From positions 1,097,317 through 1,161,316 of the forward strand of contig NZ_FQZX01000002.1 in assembly GCF_900142175.1 (NCBI RefSeq): a stretch of 64,000 bases of DNA, given 5' to 3'. The DNA comes from Maribacter aquivivus. GTDB lineage: Bacteria > Bacteroidota > Bacteroidia > Flavobacteriales > Flavobacteriaceae. A model generated the notes under the pieces. It had not been told where the DNA came from. It saw only the letters and a program-made list of their open reading frames with translations, and did no database searches. A program made the position numbers and the translations under genes. This document shows positions 38,713-47,742 of this stretch, in pieces; within the stretch, counting starts at the first letter, position 1; every line of letters starts with the position of its first letter.

Positions 38713-38952
38713 TTACTTAATAACGAATCCTTTTGCTTTTGCTTCTTTCAAAACAGCAGATATTCCTTTTTTATTGATACTCTTTAAAGCTCTTGTAGAA
38801 ACTTTAATAGTAATCCAACGGTCTTCTTCAGGAATGTAGAAACGCTTTTTAGATAGATTTACATCAAATCTTCTTCTCGTTTTATTAATTGAAAACGAAA
38901 CATTGTTTCCAAACATCGCCTTCTTCCCCGTAATTTCACATACTTTTGACAT
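38713..38952 (-). CDS. rpmB: 50S ribosomal protein bL28
   Basis: The 79-residue protein starts MSKVCEITGKKAMFGNNVS and contains INKTRRRFDVNL and the ISTRALKSIDK-type segment typical of bL28. It is the first gene of the small ribosomal unit. The promoter at 38982-39009 has both -7 and -33 elements, consistent with strong expression. Confidence 0.96.
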   Translation of the reverse strand: MSKVCEITGKKAMFGNNVSFSINKTRRRFDVNLSKKRFYIPEEDRWITIKVSTRALKSINKKGISAVLKEAKAKGFVIK

Positions 38953-38981
38953 CGTGCTGACTTTTTCTTTTAAACAGGGTG

Positions 38982-39009
38982 CAAATTTATATCTTTTTTA
39001 TCGTTCCAA
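38982..39009 (-). promoter_or_regulatory. rpmB promoter
   Basis: On the minus strand TTG (39007-39009) and TAAATTTG (38982-38989) are 17 bases apart, close to the Bacteroidota -33/-7 arrangement. The start codon is 30 bases downstream. Confidence 0.6.
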
Positions 39010-39021
39010 CAACAATAAAGA

Positions 39022-40272
39022 TCACATTTTTAAAATTTCTTTTTGAAGAAGCTCAAAAGCCTTATTTACAGACTTTTCCACAACCCTCTCGCGAGTGCTT
39101 CCCATTTTAAATTCTTGTACAAATTTCGACTTCGGTCCATCGATCGCTATAAACACCGTTCCAACCTCCGCATTTGAATCTCCTTTTGTTGGTCCTGCAT
39201 TACCTGTAGTGGCTATTGCAAAATCGGTTTTCATCAATTCTTTTGCTCCTTTTGCCATTGAAGTTGCAACTTCTGCGCTAACCACAGAATGTTTATCTAC
39301 TAATTCTTTAGGCACCTTTAGTACATTTATTTTAGCCTCTGTAGCATAACTGACCACAGCACCTTTAAAATAATTAGACGCTCCTGGGATTGAAGTAATT
39401 TTCTCTGCAATTTTACCTCCCGTAAAACTTTCTGCCGTAGACAAAGTTAATTTTTTACCTGTCAACAATTTAGCTACAGTCTCTTCTAAGCTTTCATCAT
39501 CTTCGAGCCCAAATACAACATCGTTGATTAACGGATATAATTTATCGCATTCCGCATCCATTGCAGCTGCCAATTCATCATAATCAGCCGCTTTACCAGA
39601 CAATCGCAACCTCACCTTACCCAAATTAGGTAAATAGGCCAATTTAATGTTAGAAGGCAGATTATCTTCCCACGCTTCAATACGCTTGGCAAGTGCACTT
39701 TCTCCTACACCGTAGGTAACTATTGTTCTATGGATTATATGAGGTCTTTTATAATAAGCTGCCAATGCAGGAATCACAGATTCTGTCATTAGATGCTTCA
39801 TTTCAAAAGGTACACCAGGCATTGAGATGAATGTTACTTCATTCTCCCTGATTAACATACCAGGGGCAGTACCATTGGCATTATGCAAAACTTCTGCCCT
39901 ACTCGGTACCAAAGCTTGCATTCTATTAATATCTGATATTGGAGTATTGCTAATATATTTTGCAAATAACTCTTCTACATGCGCCAATACTTCGGCATTC
40001 TCAACAAGCTCATCATTAAAGAACTCACATAGGGTATGTTTGGTAATATCATCTTTTGTAGGACCTAGACCGCCTGTAATAATAACCACATCTACTCGTT
40101 CTGAAGCATCTTTAAAAGCCTTCAGTAAATGTGTACGTTCATCTTGTATAGAGGTAATCTGATAAACTGAAATACCTATTTTGTTCAGTTCTTTACCAAT
40201 AAATGCGGAATTCGTATCAATGATTTGACCGATGAGAATTTCATCGCCAATTGTAATAATTTCAGCAAGCAT
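39022..40272 (-). CDS. cinA: CinA-like protein
   Basis: The 416-residue protein combines an N-terminal molybdopterin-binding-like domain (residues 1-170; [17 protein letters not shown] and [10 protein letters not shown]) with a C-terminal CinA amidohydrolase domain (about 255-412; [30 protein letters not shown]). In characterised homologues these give ADP-ribose pyrophosphatase and NMN deamidase activity, recycling pyridine nucleotides in the cytoplasm. It is last in the exonuclease operon and its start overlaps the Hpt gene by one base. Confidence 0.94.
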   Translation of the reverse strand: MLAEIITIGDEILIGQIIDTNSAFIGKELNKIGISVYQITSIQDERTHLLKAFKDASERVDVVIITGGLGPTKDDITKHTLCEFFNDELVENAEVLAHVEELFAKYISNTPISDINRMQALVPSRAEVLHNANGTAPGMLIRENEVTFISMPGVPFEMKHLMTESVIPALAAYYKRPHIIHRTIVTYGVGESALAKRIEAWEDNLPSNIKLAYLPNLGKVRLRLSGKAADYDELAAAMDAECDKLYPLINDVVFGLEDDESLEETVAKLLTGKKLTLSTAESFTGGKIAEKITSIPGASNYFKGAVVSYATEAKINVLKVPKELVDKHSVVSAEVATSMAKGAKELMKTDFAIATTGNAGPTKGDSNAEVGTVFIAIDGPKSKFVQEFKMGSTRERVVEKSVNKAFELLQKEILKM

Positions 40273-40613
40273 TATAACTGGAAATCATTTTTTAATTCTG
40301 CCACAACCTGATTAATATCGGTCTTCAGCATTGGAAATCTCTTCTCTATCTCTGCCATATTAGCTTCTTGCTTACCTAAGGTTTCTAACTCTAAAGCTAT
40401 AGCACGTGTTTGCTCCATTCCAAGCAAATCTACGTTTGGCTTTATTTTATGCGCAAGTTTGTACACTTGATCATGGTTTTTCTCTTGAAGCGCTATTTCT
40501 AAAGCTTCTAAATCTTCAGGTACTTCTTCCAAAAAAACAGCAATAACAGAATTTATAAAATCCTGATCCCCCTCTGCCATCTCGTTAATCTTATCCAGGT
40601 TATAAATCATCAC
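40272..40613 (-). CDS. Orphan Hpt phosphotransfer protein
   Basis: The 113-residue all-helical protein is a single histidine-phosphotransfer domain with the phospho-accepting His55 in [15 protein letters not shown]. The following conserved glycine and helix pattern are intact. Such proteins relay phosphate between hybrid kinases and response regulators. No kinase or regulator is encoded nearby, so the partners must be elsewhere. It overlaps both neighbours (one base with cinA, four with the FAH gene), so it is translated from the same mRNA. Confidence 0.88.
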   Translation of the reverse strand: MMIYNLDKINEMAEGDQDFINSVIAVFLEEVPEDLEALEIALQEKNHDQVYKLAHKIKPNVDLLGMEQTRAIALELETLGKQEANMAEIEKRFPMLKTDINQVVAELKNDFQL

Positions 40614-41221
40614 TTAATTTTTAAGGTAAAAAGCTCTTTGTCTTCCAAACTACCCGTAAGATAGTCATTTGGACTTATTTTCCCAACACCGGCAGGTGTT
40701 CCAGTAAAAATAATGTCTCCTTTTTTCAACATAAAGAACGTTGAAACATAAGCAATTATTTCATCTATCTTCCAAAGCATAAAACCGGTATTGCCTTCTT
40801 GCACAATCTTGTCATTCTTTAACAACCTAAAATTAAGATCATTAATGTCTTTAAAATCAGTTTTTGGAAGCCACTCTCCTATCACGGCAGCACCATCAAA
40901 TCCTTTGGCCTTTTCCCACGGAAGCCCCTTTTCTTTTAATTTAGATTGCAAATCTCTTGCTGTAAAATCTATACCCAATCCTATCTCATCATAATAAGTA
41001 GGCGCGAATTCTTCACTAATATGTTTACCTACTTTCTTGATTTTCACCAAAACCTCCACTTCATAATGCACGTCATTTGAAAATTCTGGAATATAAAAAT
41101 CTTGTTGTTTTGGTAATACTGATGAATCTGGTTTTATAAAAACTACCGGCTCTTCTGGTCTTTCGTTCTTAAGCTCATCAATATGTGCAGTATAATTTCT
41201 GCCGATACATATAATCTTCAT
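40610..41221 (-). CDS. Fumarylacetoacetate hydrolase family protein
   Basis: The 203-residue protein covers the FAH C-terminal catalytic domain: the KIICIGRNYTAHIDEL start, FIKPDSSV, YEVEVLVKI with metal-binding acidic residues, GIDFTARDLQ, and FTGTPAGVG near the end. Family members are Mg-dependent hydratases, decarboxylases or acylpyruvases; short single-domain forms like this often act as acylpyruvase or oxaloacetate decarboxylase. It is part of the exonuclease-cinA operon. Confidence 0.92.
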   Translation of the reverse strand: MKIICIGRNYTAHIDELKNERPEEPVVFIKPDSSVLPKQQDFYIPEFSNDVHYEVEVLVKIKKVGKHISEEFAPTYYDEIGLGIDFTARDLQSKLKEKGLPWEKAKGFDGAAVIGEWLPKTDFKDINDLNFRLLKNDKIVQEGNTGFMLWKIDEIIAYVSTFFMLKKGDIIFTGTPAGVGKISPNDYLTGSLEDKELFTLKIK

Positions 41222-41227
41222 ATTACC

Positions 41228-42142
41228 TTATTTTTTCTTAGACAATTTAAGACTGATCGCTGGTATCAGATTTTCATTATTACCTGGCGCTTTTATTGCA
41301 AAATCTGTCCATTCGCCCATACCATAAACCATAGTCTTAAAATTTTGATTCTTTTGATAAACAGCAGCAAATGTAGGCGCAAAACGATCTTCTACTACTT
41401 TCTTATTTGTAATAGGATGCTTATACGTATTCGTATACCAGTTATAAGGAAGAAAAATCCATTCTAATCCAATATACACACCTTCATCTGGCATTCTTAT
41501 ACCCATACTTGAAAGATCTATAGATACGTAATCTTCGTTTTTAGAACTCTCTAAAACGATACTCTTACGCATTAAATCATGATTAGGTTTTTTGGTTTTC
41601 TTATCAACATCATATATTCGAAGTCTAAATTTTGACGAAGCTCTTTTGAACTTGCTATTCTGCTGAACATGAATAGTAATTTTCTGTAAATACTTTTTAG
41701 CAGCGCCTATATTTGGAAAATATAATGCCAATACCCAAGGGGTCTCCGCAGAAGAAAATCCGCTTTTAATACTATATGAACTCACAGGATTTAATACCTG
41801 TGAATCTCCCAAGCTTTGAGAAACCACAACCTCTTCAAGCTCAAAGGTTTCTTCTTTCATGTAAATTTTCTTCTTTTCTGAAATTACCCTTGCAGACATT
41901 ATGGTGTCTTTGAAACCTAAGGCTGAAATATGTACTTCTCGTTCCAAATACGACTCAGGTACATCTATATAAAAATATCCTTCTTCGTCACTAGAGGTTC
42001 CTTTAAGAGTTTTTAGAAAACTAATATTGGCATATGGCACAGCAGTTTTTGTTTTGTCATCATATACATGACCTTCAACCAAAACTTCTTGAGCATGACC
42101 AACACCCATTATCAATAGAAATAGTACTAAACAAATTCTCAT
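41228..42142 (-). CDS. Exported protein with carboxypeptidase-regulatory-like domain
   Basis: The 304-residue protein has a signal peptide (to about residue 18). A CarboxypepD_reg-like beta-sandwich follows at about 20-105 (VLVEGHVYDDKTKTAVPYANI ... GTSSDEEGYFYIDVP), as found at the N-terminus of TonB-dependent receptors. The rest (about 120-300) is beta-rich and unrecognised, with a segment resembling a carbohydrate-binding sandwich (FRLRIYDVDKKTKKPNHDL). It may act at the outer membrane or surface. It lies one base after the exonuclease gene and six before the FAH gene, within the operon. Confidence 0.82.
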   Translation of the reverse strand: MRICLVLFLLIMGVGHAQEVLVEGHVYDDKTKTAVPYANISFLKTLKGTSSDEEGYFYIDVPESYLEREVHISALGFKDTIMSARVISEKKKIYMKEETFELEEVVVSQSLGDSQVLNPVSSYSIKSGFSSAETPWVLALYFPNIGAAKKYLQKITIHVQQNSKFKRASSKFRLRIYDVDKKTKKPNHDLMRKSIVLESSKNEDYVSIDLSSMGIRMPDEGVYIGLEWIFLPYNWYTNTYKHPITNKKVVEDRFAPTFAAVYQKNQNFKTMVYGMGEWTDFAIKAPGNNENLIPAISLKLSKKK

Positions 42143-42143
42143 T

Positions 42144-42920
42144 TTAACCTAATTTATTATTGAGTTTGCTCAGTTTAATTTGAGTAAGAATCTTTTTTGT
42201 GTACAATGGAAAATCAGCATTTAACATCCAACCAAAATACCCCGGTTCTTTTTCTAAAACGGCATGTACTTTTTTGCCTTTATGCTTACCAAAAGAAAAA
42301 ACTTCTTCTCCTTCTTCATCCATAGCTATAAAGCCAGCGAAATCTACAGATTGCTTTCTTCTTGAGAATTCAGATAGTTTTTTGATATTATTTTCAAGAT
42401 CAGGATACCTATCTAATTGAGAAAGCAGCACCTCATACGTAGCATTGGTATCTGCCGCAGCACTATGGGCATCTAAAAGGTCTTTATCGCAATAGAATTT
42501 ATAAGCTGCATCTAACGTACGTTTTTCCATCTTATGAAAAATAGTCTGCACATCTACAGACACCGTATTTTTCATATCAAAATCTATATCTGCGCGCAAT
42601 AATTCTTCTGCTAATAAAGGAATATCAAATCGGTCAGAATTGAATCCGCCTAAATCGCTATCCTTTATAATCTTATAAATTTCTTTTGAGAGTTCTTTGA
42701 AAGTTGGTTCGTTAGCAACCTTTTCATTAGTAATACCATGAACGGCAATTACCTCTTCTGGTATTTCCATTTCAGGATTAACCAACCATGTTTTACTCTC
42801 TTTATTACCGTTAGGGTAAACTTTTAATATCGCGATTTCTACAATACGATCTTTTGCCACATTGATCCCAGTTGTCTCTAAATCAAAGAAGCAAATAGGT
42901 CTGGTAAGCTTTAATTCCAT
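42144..42920 (-). CDS. DEDDh 3'-5' exonuclease with ExoX-like C-terminal module
   Basis: The 258-residue protein has an N-terminal DnaQ-type exonuclease domain: FFDLETTGI (Asp13, Glu15), a second Asp in FNSDRFDIPLLAEELL, and HSAAADTNA providing the His and last Asp. The C-terminal 70 residues (FSFGKHKGKKVHAVLEKEPGYFGWML) match the ExoX C-terminal/DUF3820 module also seen alone at 12273-12515. It probably degrades DNA or RNA ends in the cytoplasm. It is first in a five-gene operon that runs to cinA, with a TATCTTTG box upstream. Confidence 0.93.
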   Translation of the reverse strand: MELKLTRPICFFDLETTGINVAKDRIVEIAILKVYPNGNKESKTWLVNPEMEIPEEVIAVHGITNEKVANEPTFKELSKEIYKIIKDSDLGGFNSDRFDIPLLAEELLRADIDFDMKNTVSVDVQTIFHKMEKRTLDAAYKFYCDKDLLDAHSAAADTNATYEVLLSQLDRYPDLENNIKKLSEFSRRKQSVDFAGFIAMDEEGEEVFSFGKHKGKKVHAVLEKEPGYFGWMLNADFPLYTKKILTQIKLSKLNNKLG

Positions 42921-42937
42921 AAGTGTTCAACTTTTAA

Positions 42938-42945
42938 CAAAGATA
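42938..42945 (-). promoter_or_regulatory. Probable -7 box of the exonuclease-cinA operon
   Basis: TATCTTTG on the minus strand, 17 bases before the exonuclease start, is an exact TAnnTTTG match. Confidence 0.5.
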
Positions 42946-43096
42946 CCCTTTCGTTTTTTAGACACATAAAATTACCCTTGATAATTTTTCACTGTGAAAT
43001 ATAAAAACTTAAATAACTTTAAAAACCTTAACGCAACTAGCTTACCAATTCATCATTAACACATCTTCTAAACTTCTATAAAACAATATAATACAC

Positions 43097-43139
43097 AAAA
43101 AAAAAGTCCAATAACACAAAATGTATTATTGGACTTTTT
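43097..43139 (-). terminator. Terminator of the E2 gene
   Basis: AAAAAGTCCAATA at 43101-43113 pairs with 43127-43139, with a run of nine or more T on the minus strand. The stem starts 21 bases after the E2 stop. Confidence 0.88.
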
Positions 43140-43159
43140 AATATTTGAATTTTATAAAT

Positions 43160-44584
43160 CTAAACTTCTCTGTTAACGTCCCATCCTTCTAGATAGTCTG
43201 CAACAGCTTTCGCAAACATACTGCCTAAAGCACCATTAACAACCCTATGGTCATAACTGTGAGATAAGTACATTTTACTACGAATAGCAATCACATCACC
43301 TTCTGATGTTTCAATTACCGAAGGAATCTTTCTAATTGCACCAAGTGCTAAAATACCTACTTGTGGCTGATTAATTATTGGGGTTCCAAATACACTACCA
43401 AAAGTACCAACATTGGTAACCGTATACGTACCGCCTTGTACCTCATCTGGTTTTAAGGCATTGTTCCTAGAACGATTTGCCAAGTCGTTTACTACCTTAG
43501 CGATACCGGTAAGATTCAACTGGTCGGCATTTTTTATAACAGGAACTATTAGGTTACCATCTGGTAATGCAGCAGCCATACCTATATTAATATTTTTCTT
43601 TTTAATAACTGTATCGCCATCTACAGAAATATTCATCATCGGATATTTCTTTAGCGCCTTGGCAACAGCTTCCATAAATATTGGTGTGAACGTAAATTTC
43701 TCCCCTTCACTTTTGAAGAATGCATCTTTTATCTTATTACGCCACGTAACAATATTGGTTACATCCACTTCTATAAAACTTTGAACGTGTGCAGATGTCG
43801 AAATACTATCGTTCATATGCTTGGCAATCAACTTGCCCATTCTAGTCATGGGTATCACCTCATCGCCACGAGAAACCTGCATTTTAGGTTTTTCAGGTGC
43901 CGGCGTATTTGCTTTAGAAACTGGCGGCGCTGAATTTACAGCTACTGTAGGTTCTGGTTCAGCCACTTTTACAGGAGCTGCAACTGGTTGTGGCGCTTCT
44001 ACCCTATCTTGAACTACTACTTTTTCTGGAGCGGCAACTTGCTGAGCAGGCTTACTAGCCCCGGTTTTAACGTAGCTTAAAATATCATCTTTAGTAACTC
44101 TACCATCTTTTCCTGTACCCGATATCGTTTCAAGCACATCAAAAGAAATACCTTCTTCTTTTGCTATGTTTTTAACTAACGGAGAATAGAAACGATCAGA
44201 GCTTCCATTTAACTGAACGGTTGAAGTTTCTGCTCTAGCATGTACCACAGCTGATTCTGCTGCAGCTACCATTTCTTCAAGTACCGGTTCTGGTTCTTCA
44301 ACTACATTAGATGTATTCGAAACATCAGCTACATCTACATTACCATCAATCTGAATAATCGCTACTGTTTGCCCAACTTTGACAATATCATCTACATAAA
44401 AGCATTTTTCAATTAAAACGCCATCTACCTCACTAGGCACTTCACTATCAACCTTATCTGTAGCAATTTCAAAAATGGCTTCGTCCATTTCAATCGTATC
44501 ACCTACCTCTTTTAACCATGACGTTAATGTTGCTTCTGCAACACTCTCTCCCATACGTGGTAGTTTCAATTCAAATTTTGACAT
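43160..44584 (-). CDS. 2-oxoacid dehydrogenase E2 acyltransferase
   Basis: The 474-residue protein is a dihydrolipoyl acyltransferase. It has one lipoyl domain (residues 1-80, lipoyl-lysine Lys44 in ATDKVDSE), an Ala/Pro/Val-rich linker, an E3-binding domain (about 133-170, SPLVKNIAKEEG), a second linker and the catalytic core (about 240-474). The usual H-x-x-x-D-G box reads HRVVNG (His446, Asn450), so the conserved Asp is Asn. A branched-chain or general 2-oxoacid specificity is likely, but E1 and E3 are not nearby. It has its own terminator and a possible promoter box at 44622-44629. Confidence 0.93.
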   Translation of the reverse strand: MSKFELKLPRMGESVAEATLTSWLKEVGDTIEMDEAIFEIATDKVDSEVPSEVDGVLIEKCFYVDDIVKVGQTVAIIQIDGNVDVADVSNTSNVVEEPEPVLEEMVAAAESAVVHARAETSTVQLNGSSDRFYSPLVKNIAKEEGISFDVLETISGTGKDGRVTKDDILSYVKTGASKPAQQVAAPEKVVVQDRVEAPQPVAAPVKVAEPEPTVAVNSAPPVSKANTPAPEKPKMQVSRGDEVIPMTRMGKLIAKHMNDSISTSAHVQSFIEVDVTNIVTWRNKIKDAFFKSEGEKFTFTPIFMEAVAKALKKYPMMNISVDGDTVIKKKNINIGMAAALPDGNLIVPVIKNADQLNLTGIAKVVNDLANRSRNNALKPDEVQGGTYTVTNVGTFGSVFGTPIINQPQVGILALGAIRKIPSVIETSEGDVIAIRSKMYLSHSYDHRVVNGALGSMFAKAVADYLEGWDVNREV

Positions 44585-44621
44585 ATCGATAATTTAAAGC
44601 TTGTTTTGTTTATATTTTTTG

Positions 44622-44629
44622 CAAAAATA
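44622..44629 (-). promoter_or_regulatory. Probable E2 gene -7 box
   Basis: TATTTTTG on the minus strand, 37 bases before the E2 start, fits TAnnTTTG. Confidence 0.45.
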
Positions 44630-44674
44630 ATAAAATAAATACCTTTTTATTGACATTTACATGAAATTCAAGAA

Positions 44675-45295
44675 CTAATCTTGCCTCAAAGAGCCTTCAA
44701 ACGGTACTCTATTCAAAATACTTCTCCCTAAAGTAACCTCATCTGCATATTCCAATTCATCACCAACGGCAATACCTCTTGCTATTGTAGAGGTTTTTAC
44801 CTCCAAACCTTCTATCTGCCTGAAGATATAAAAATTGGTAGTATCACCTTCCATGGTAGAACTCAACGCAAAAATAAGCTCCTTTATTACGCCTTTTCTC
44901 ACTTTATCTACCAAGGTTCCTATTTTCAAATTCTGCGGACCAATGCCTTCCATAGGAGATATTTTACCACCAAGAACATGGTACTTTCCTCTAAATTGAC
45001 CTGTATTCTCAATTGCCATAACATCTCTAATATCTTCAACAACACATACCAATGCACTATCTCTTTTAGGATTGGCACATATTTCACACATTGTAGTATC
45101 TGAAATATTATGGCAATTTTCACAAAACTGTATTTTACCTCTTAAATCTACCAAAGACGTAGAAAGATTTTCTGTACGTTGTTCTGGCTGCTTTAATAAA
45201 TGTAATACCAAACGTAATGCGGTACGCTTACCAATACCTGGTAATTGCGAAACTTCATACACTGCGTTTTCTAATAATTTTGATGAAAAATCCAT
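44675..45295 (-). CDS. recR: Recombination mediator RecR
   Basis: RecR works with RecO/RecF to load RecA at gaps. The 206 residues match the family. It has an N-terminal helix-hairpin-helix ([14 protein letters not shown], 16-29) and a four-cysteine zinc finger (Cys58, 61, 70, 73). The Toprim domain begins at [14 protein letters not shown], and the C-terminal Walker-like segment ends the protein. An inverted repeat 22 bases upstream (45317-45344) may influence its expression. The sodium symporter gene is divergent. Confidence 0.96.
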   Translation of the reverse strand: MDFSSKLLENAVYEVSQLPGIGKRTALRLVLHLLKQPEQRTENLSTSLVDLRGKIQFCENCHNISDTTMCEICANPKRDSALVCVVEDIRDVMAIENTGQFRGKYHVLGGKISPMEGIGPQNLKIGTLVDKVRKGVIKELIFALSSTMEGDTTNFYIFRQIEGLEVKTSTIARGIAVGDELEYADEVTLGRSILNRVPFEGSLRQD

Positions 45296-45316
45296 AGGCT
45301 ATTATGGGTATAAATT

Positions 45317-45344
45317 TACGATTAAACTTGAAATGCTAATCGTA
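45317..45344. promoter_or_regulatory. Inverted repeat upstream of recR
   Basis: TACGATTA (45317-45324) and TAATCGTA (45337-45344) are perfect complements 12 bases apart. They lie 22 bases before recR, in the divergent recR/symporter region. Confidence 0.35.
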
Positions 45345-45504
45345 TAGTTTTCATAAAATTTAACTAAACATTATATACTGACGAATTGAATTAAATTTTA
45401 TTTCAGTGAATAATACCTTTGTACCCATTTTTTTAAACCTACCTATCTCATCTCTTTGCCAAACGTCATTTAACTTTTTGTACTTTGCCGCAAAATTTTA
45501 AACC

Positions 45505-46992
45505 ATGAACGCCTCTCATATTTTACTTTTAATCTCTGGCTACTTTGTTTTGCTGTTGATTATTTCATATTTCACCGGCAAAAATGATTCTAACGAAGAT
45601 TTTTTTAAGGCAGGTAAACAGTCGCCATGGTATTTAGTAGCATTTGGTATGGTGGGTGCCTCTTTATCTGGAGTAACCTTCATTTCTGTACCGGGTTGGG
45701 TAAAGGCTTCTGAATTCAGTTACATGCAGGTTGTTTTTGGGTACTTTCTAGGGTATATGGTTACCGCATTTGTATTACTCCCTATTTATTATAAACAAAA
45801 TGTCACCTCTATTTATCAGTACTTAGATGATAGATTTGGTTTTGTAAGTTATAAAGTGGGCGCCATTTCATTTTTCATCTCAAGAGTTCTTGGCGCTGCT
45901 TTTCGTTTATTTCTGGTAGCTATTGTTCTTCAACAATTTGTGTTCGATGCCTGGAACGTTCCTTTTGAAATTACAGTTATTCTATCCATCTTACTAATTT
46001 GGATTTATACTTTTAAAGGTGGAATTAAAACAATTGTTTGGACCGACACCTTGCAAACCCTATTTATGTTAGTTTCTGTGGGGCTATCCATTTATTTTAT
46101 ATTGGATAAAATGGACTGGACTTTCATGGAGTTTCTAAACTCTCCGGAATTAGGTGAGTACAGCAAGACCTTTTTCACTGACGATCTTTCTTCTAAAAAC
46201 CATTTGGTAAAATCGTTTTTAGGTGGAATGTTCATTACTATTTGCATGACGGGACTTGATCAAGATATGATGCAAAAAAACCTGACGTGCAGAAATCTAG
46301 GTGAAGCTCAAAAAAATATGGTCAGCTTCAGTATTGTATTAGTTGTTGTTACTTTCGTTTTTATGCTTCTTGGTGCATTGTTGTTTATTTATGCAGACGC
46401 ACACAATATACCTCTGCCACTTATGGACGGATCGCCGAAATCTGATTTACTATTTCCAGAGATAGCATTAAACAGTGGCTTAGGCATAACAGTTGCCGTT
46501 ACCTTTATGCTAGGTTTAATTGCAGCTGCATACAGCAGCGCAGACAGCGCCCTTACATCATTAACCACATCATTTTGTATAGATTTTCTTAATACCGAGA
46601 AGAAATCAGAACATGTAGCAAAAAAGACCCGTAGAATTACACACATTGGTATGAGCATCCTGTTAATTCTAGTGGTCATCTCTTTTAAATATATATTGGA
46701 TAAAAATGTAATTGATGGATTATTAACGGTAGCCTCATATACCTACGGACCGTTGCTAGGATTATTCTCTTTCGGAATTTTTACAACACATCAAATAAAA
46801 GACAAATATGTATGGATGGTTGCGCTAGTTTGTGTGTCAATAATTCTCATTTTAGCGAAGTTACCAAGTGATTATTTTGGTGGTTACATCTTCGGATATG
46901 AGCTTTTACCGTTGAATGGTCTGCTAACCTTTGTAGGATTATGGCTCATTCGTAAAAAAAAGACAACCGCCAAAATTACCGATATCACTTAA
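45505..46992 (+). CDS. Sodium:solute symporter (SSS family)
   Basis: The 495-residue inner-membrane protein has about thirteen helices in the SSS (LeuT-like) arrangement. Signatures are [33 protein letters not shown] in outline (about 30-62, including the Na2-site region), the [16 protein letters not shown] loop, [18 protein letters not shown], and [22 protein letters not shown] in TM8. The substrate is not predictable; sugars, sialic acids or organic acids are options. It is divergent from recR and overlaps the CoA-binding gene tail to tail by four bases. Confidence 0.93.
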   Translation: MNASHILLLISGYFVLLLIISYFTGKNDSNEDFFKAGKQSPWYLVAFGMVGASLSGVTFISVPGWVKASEFSYMQVVFGYFLGYMVTAFVLLPIYYKQNVTSIYQYLDDRFGFVSYKVGAISFFISRVLGAAFRLFLVAIVLQQFVFDAWNVPFEITVILSILLIWIYTFKGGIKTIVWTDTLQTLFMLVSVGLSIYFILDKMDWTFMEFLNSPELGEYSKTFFTDDLSSKNHLVKSFLGGMFITICMTGLDQDMMQKNLTCRNLGEAQKNMVSFSIVLVVVTFVFMLLGALLFIYADAHNIPLPLMDGSPKSDLLFPEIALNSGLGITVAVTFMLGLIAAAYSSADSALTSLTTSFCIDFLNTEKKSEHVAKKTRRITHIGMSILLILVVISFKYILDKNVIDGLLTVASYTYGPLLGLFSFGIFTTHQIKDKYVWMVALVCVSIILILAKLPSDYFGGYIFGYELLPLNGLLTFVGLWLIRKKKTTAKITDIT

Positions 46993-47348
46993 TATTGACC
47001 CGTACTTAAAAGTACTAAAGTACATGCAACATCAACCTCTATACCATTATTTTCCAGTAGTTTATATAATTCAGGGTTTTCTGTTCCAGGATTAAAAATT
47101 ACTCTTTTTGGAGCTAAAGAAATTATACTGTTATAATATTCTTCTTGTCTTTTTGGATTTATATATAGCGTAATTGTATGAATATCACTAATTTTGTCTA
47201 AATTATTGCTGATATTGACTCCTGAAACCTCACCTTCTCTTAATCCATAAGCTAAGGTTTCAACCCCCGAATCAACCAGTCTATGTATCACTAAATTGCT
47301 ATATCGATTTGGTTTTAACGAGGCTCCGAACACTAGGGTCTTTTTCAT
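46989..47348 (-). CDS. CoA-binding domain protein
   Basis: The 119-residue Rossmann-fold protein starts [18 protein letters not shown], the nucleotide-binding loop of the CoA_binding (YccU-like) family, and contains [11 protein letters not shown] and [13 protein letters not shown]. It lacks the downstream ATP-grasp part of succinyl-CoA synthetase-like proteins. It may bind CoA in the cytoplasm; no reaction is known. It is convergent with the symporter gene by four bases. Confidence 0.9.
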   Translation of the reverse strand: MKKTLVFGASLKPNRYSNLVIHRLVDSGVETLAYGLREGEVSGVNISNNLDKISDIHTITLYINPKRQEEYYNSIISLAPKRVIFNPGTENPELYKLLENNGIEVDVACTLVLLSTGQY

Positions 47349-47502
47349 GATAAAAAAATGTTAAAAGAGCACTAATATGTAACTAATCGGACAATATTTC
47401 GTCTATTAGTAAAGTTAGATACTCTTACGAGTTAAAAATATTGTTGGTAACGCTATATGTTTATAGTTAATGGTTAGTGTTTAGTATAGCCTATCAGCAT
47501 TT

Positions 47503-47550
47503 GAAACCCGACTTCCAATTCATTTTGGAATGTTCGGGTTTCTTCTTTTT
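47503..47550 (+). terminator. Orphan plus-strand terminator
   Basis: GAAACCCGA (47503-47511) pairs with 47534-47542 and TTCCAA (47513-47518) with 47525-47530, then T-rich bases follow. No plus-strand protein gene precedes it. Confidence 0.8.
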
Positions 47551-47708
47551 AAAACTATCCTAAACATACTATATACTCTAAAAAATATTGAATAAGAGAT
47601 TATTACCTATTTCTAGTAACAATAGAACCTTAATTGCGTCTATTACTTTATATAGGGATATTTAATAAAGAAGATTGGTTGGTTTTTTCTTATTGAGTAA
47701 AACTATAT

Positions 47709-47741
47709 AGCACCCATAGCTAAAACTATGGGTGCTTTTTT
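47709..47741. terminator. Hairpin just after fabH
   Basis: AGCACCCATAG (47709-47719) pairs with 47726-47736. The T run is on the plus strand, so it is a better rightward than leftward terminator. It starts seven bases after the fabH stop. Confidence 0.75.
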
Positions 47742-47742
47742 A

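Larger units (their letters stand above)
47349..47742. other. Intergenic region with hairpins and no protein gene
   Basis: These 394 bases contain a small hairpin (ACTAAT at 47382-47387 with ATTAGT at 47405-47410, plus GAC/GTC inside). A strong plus-strand terminator lies at 47503-47550 and a second at 47709-47741. No convincing frame was seen. The first part may encode a small RNA on the plus strand. Confidence 0.55.
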
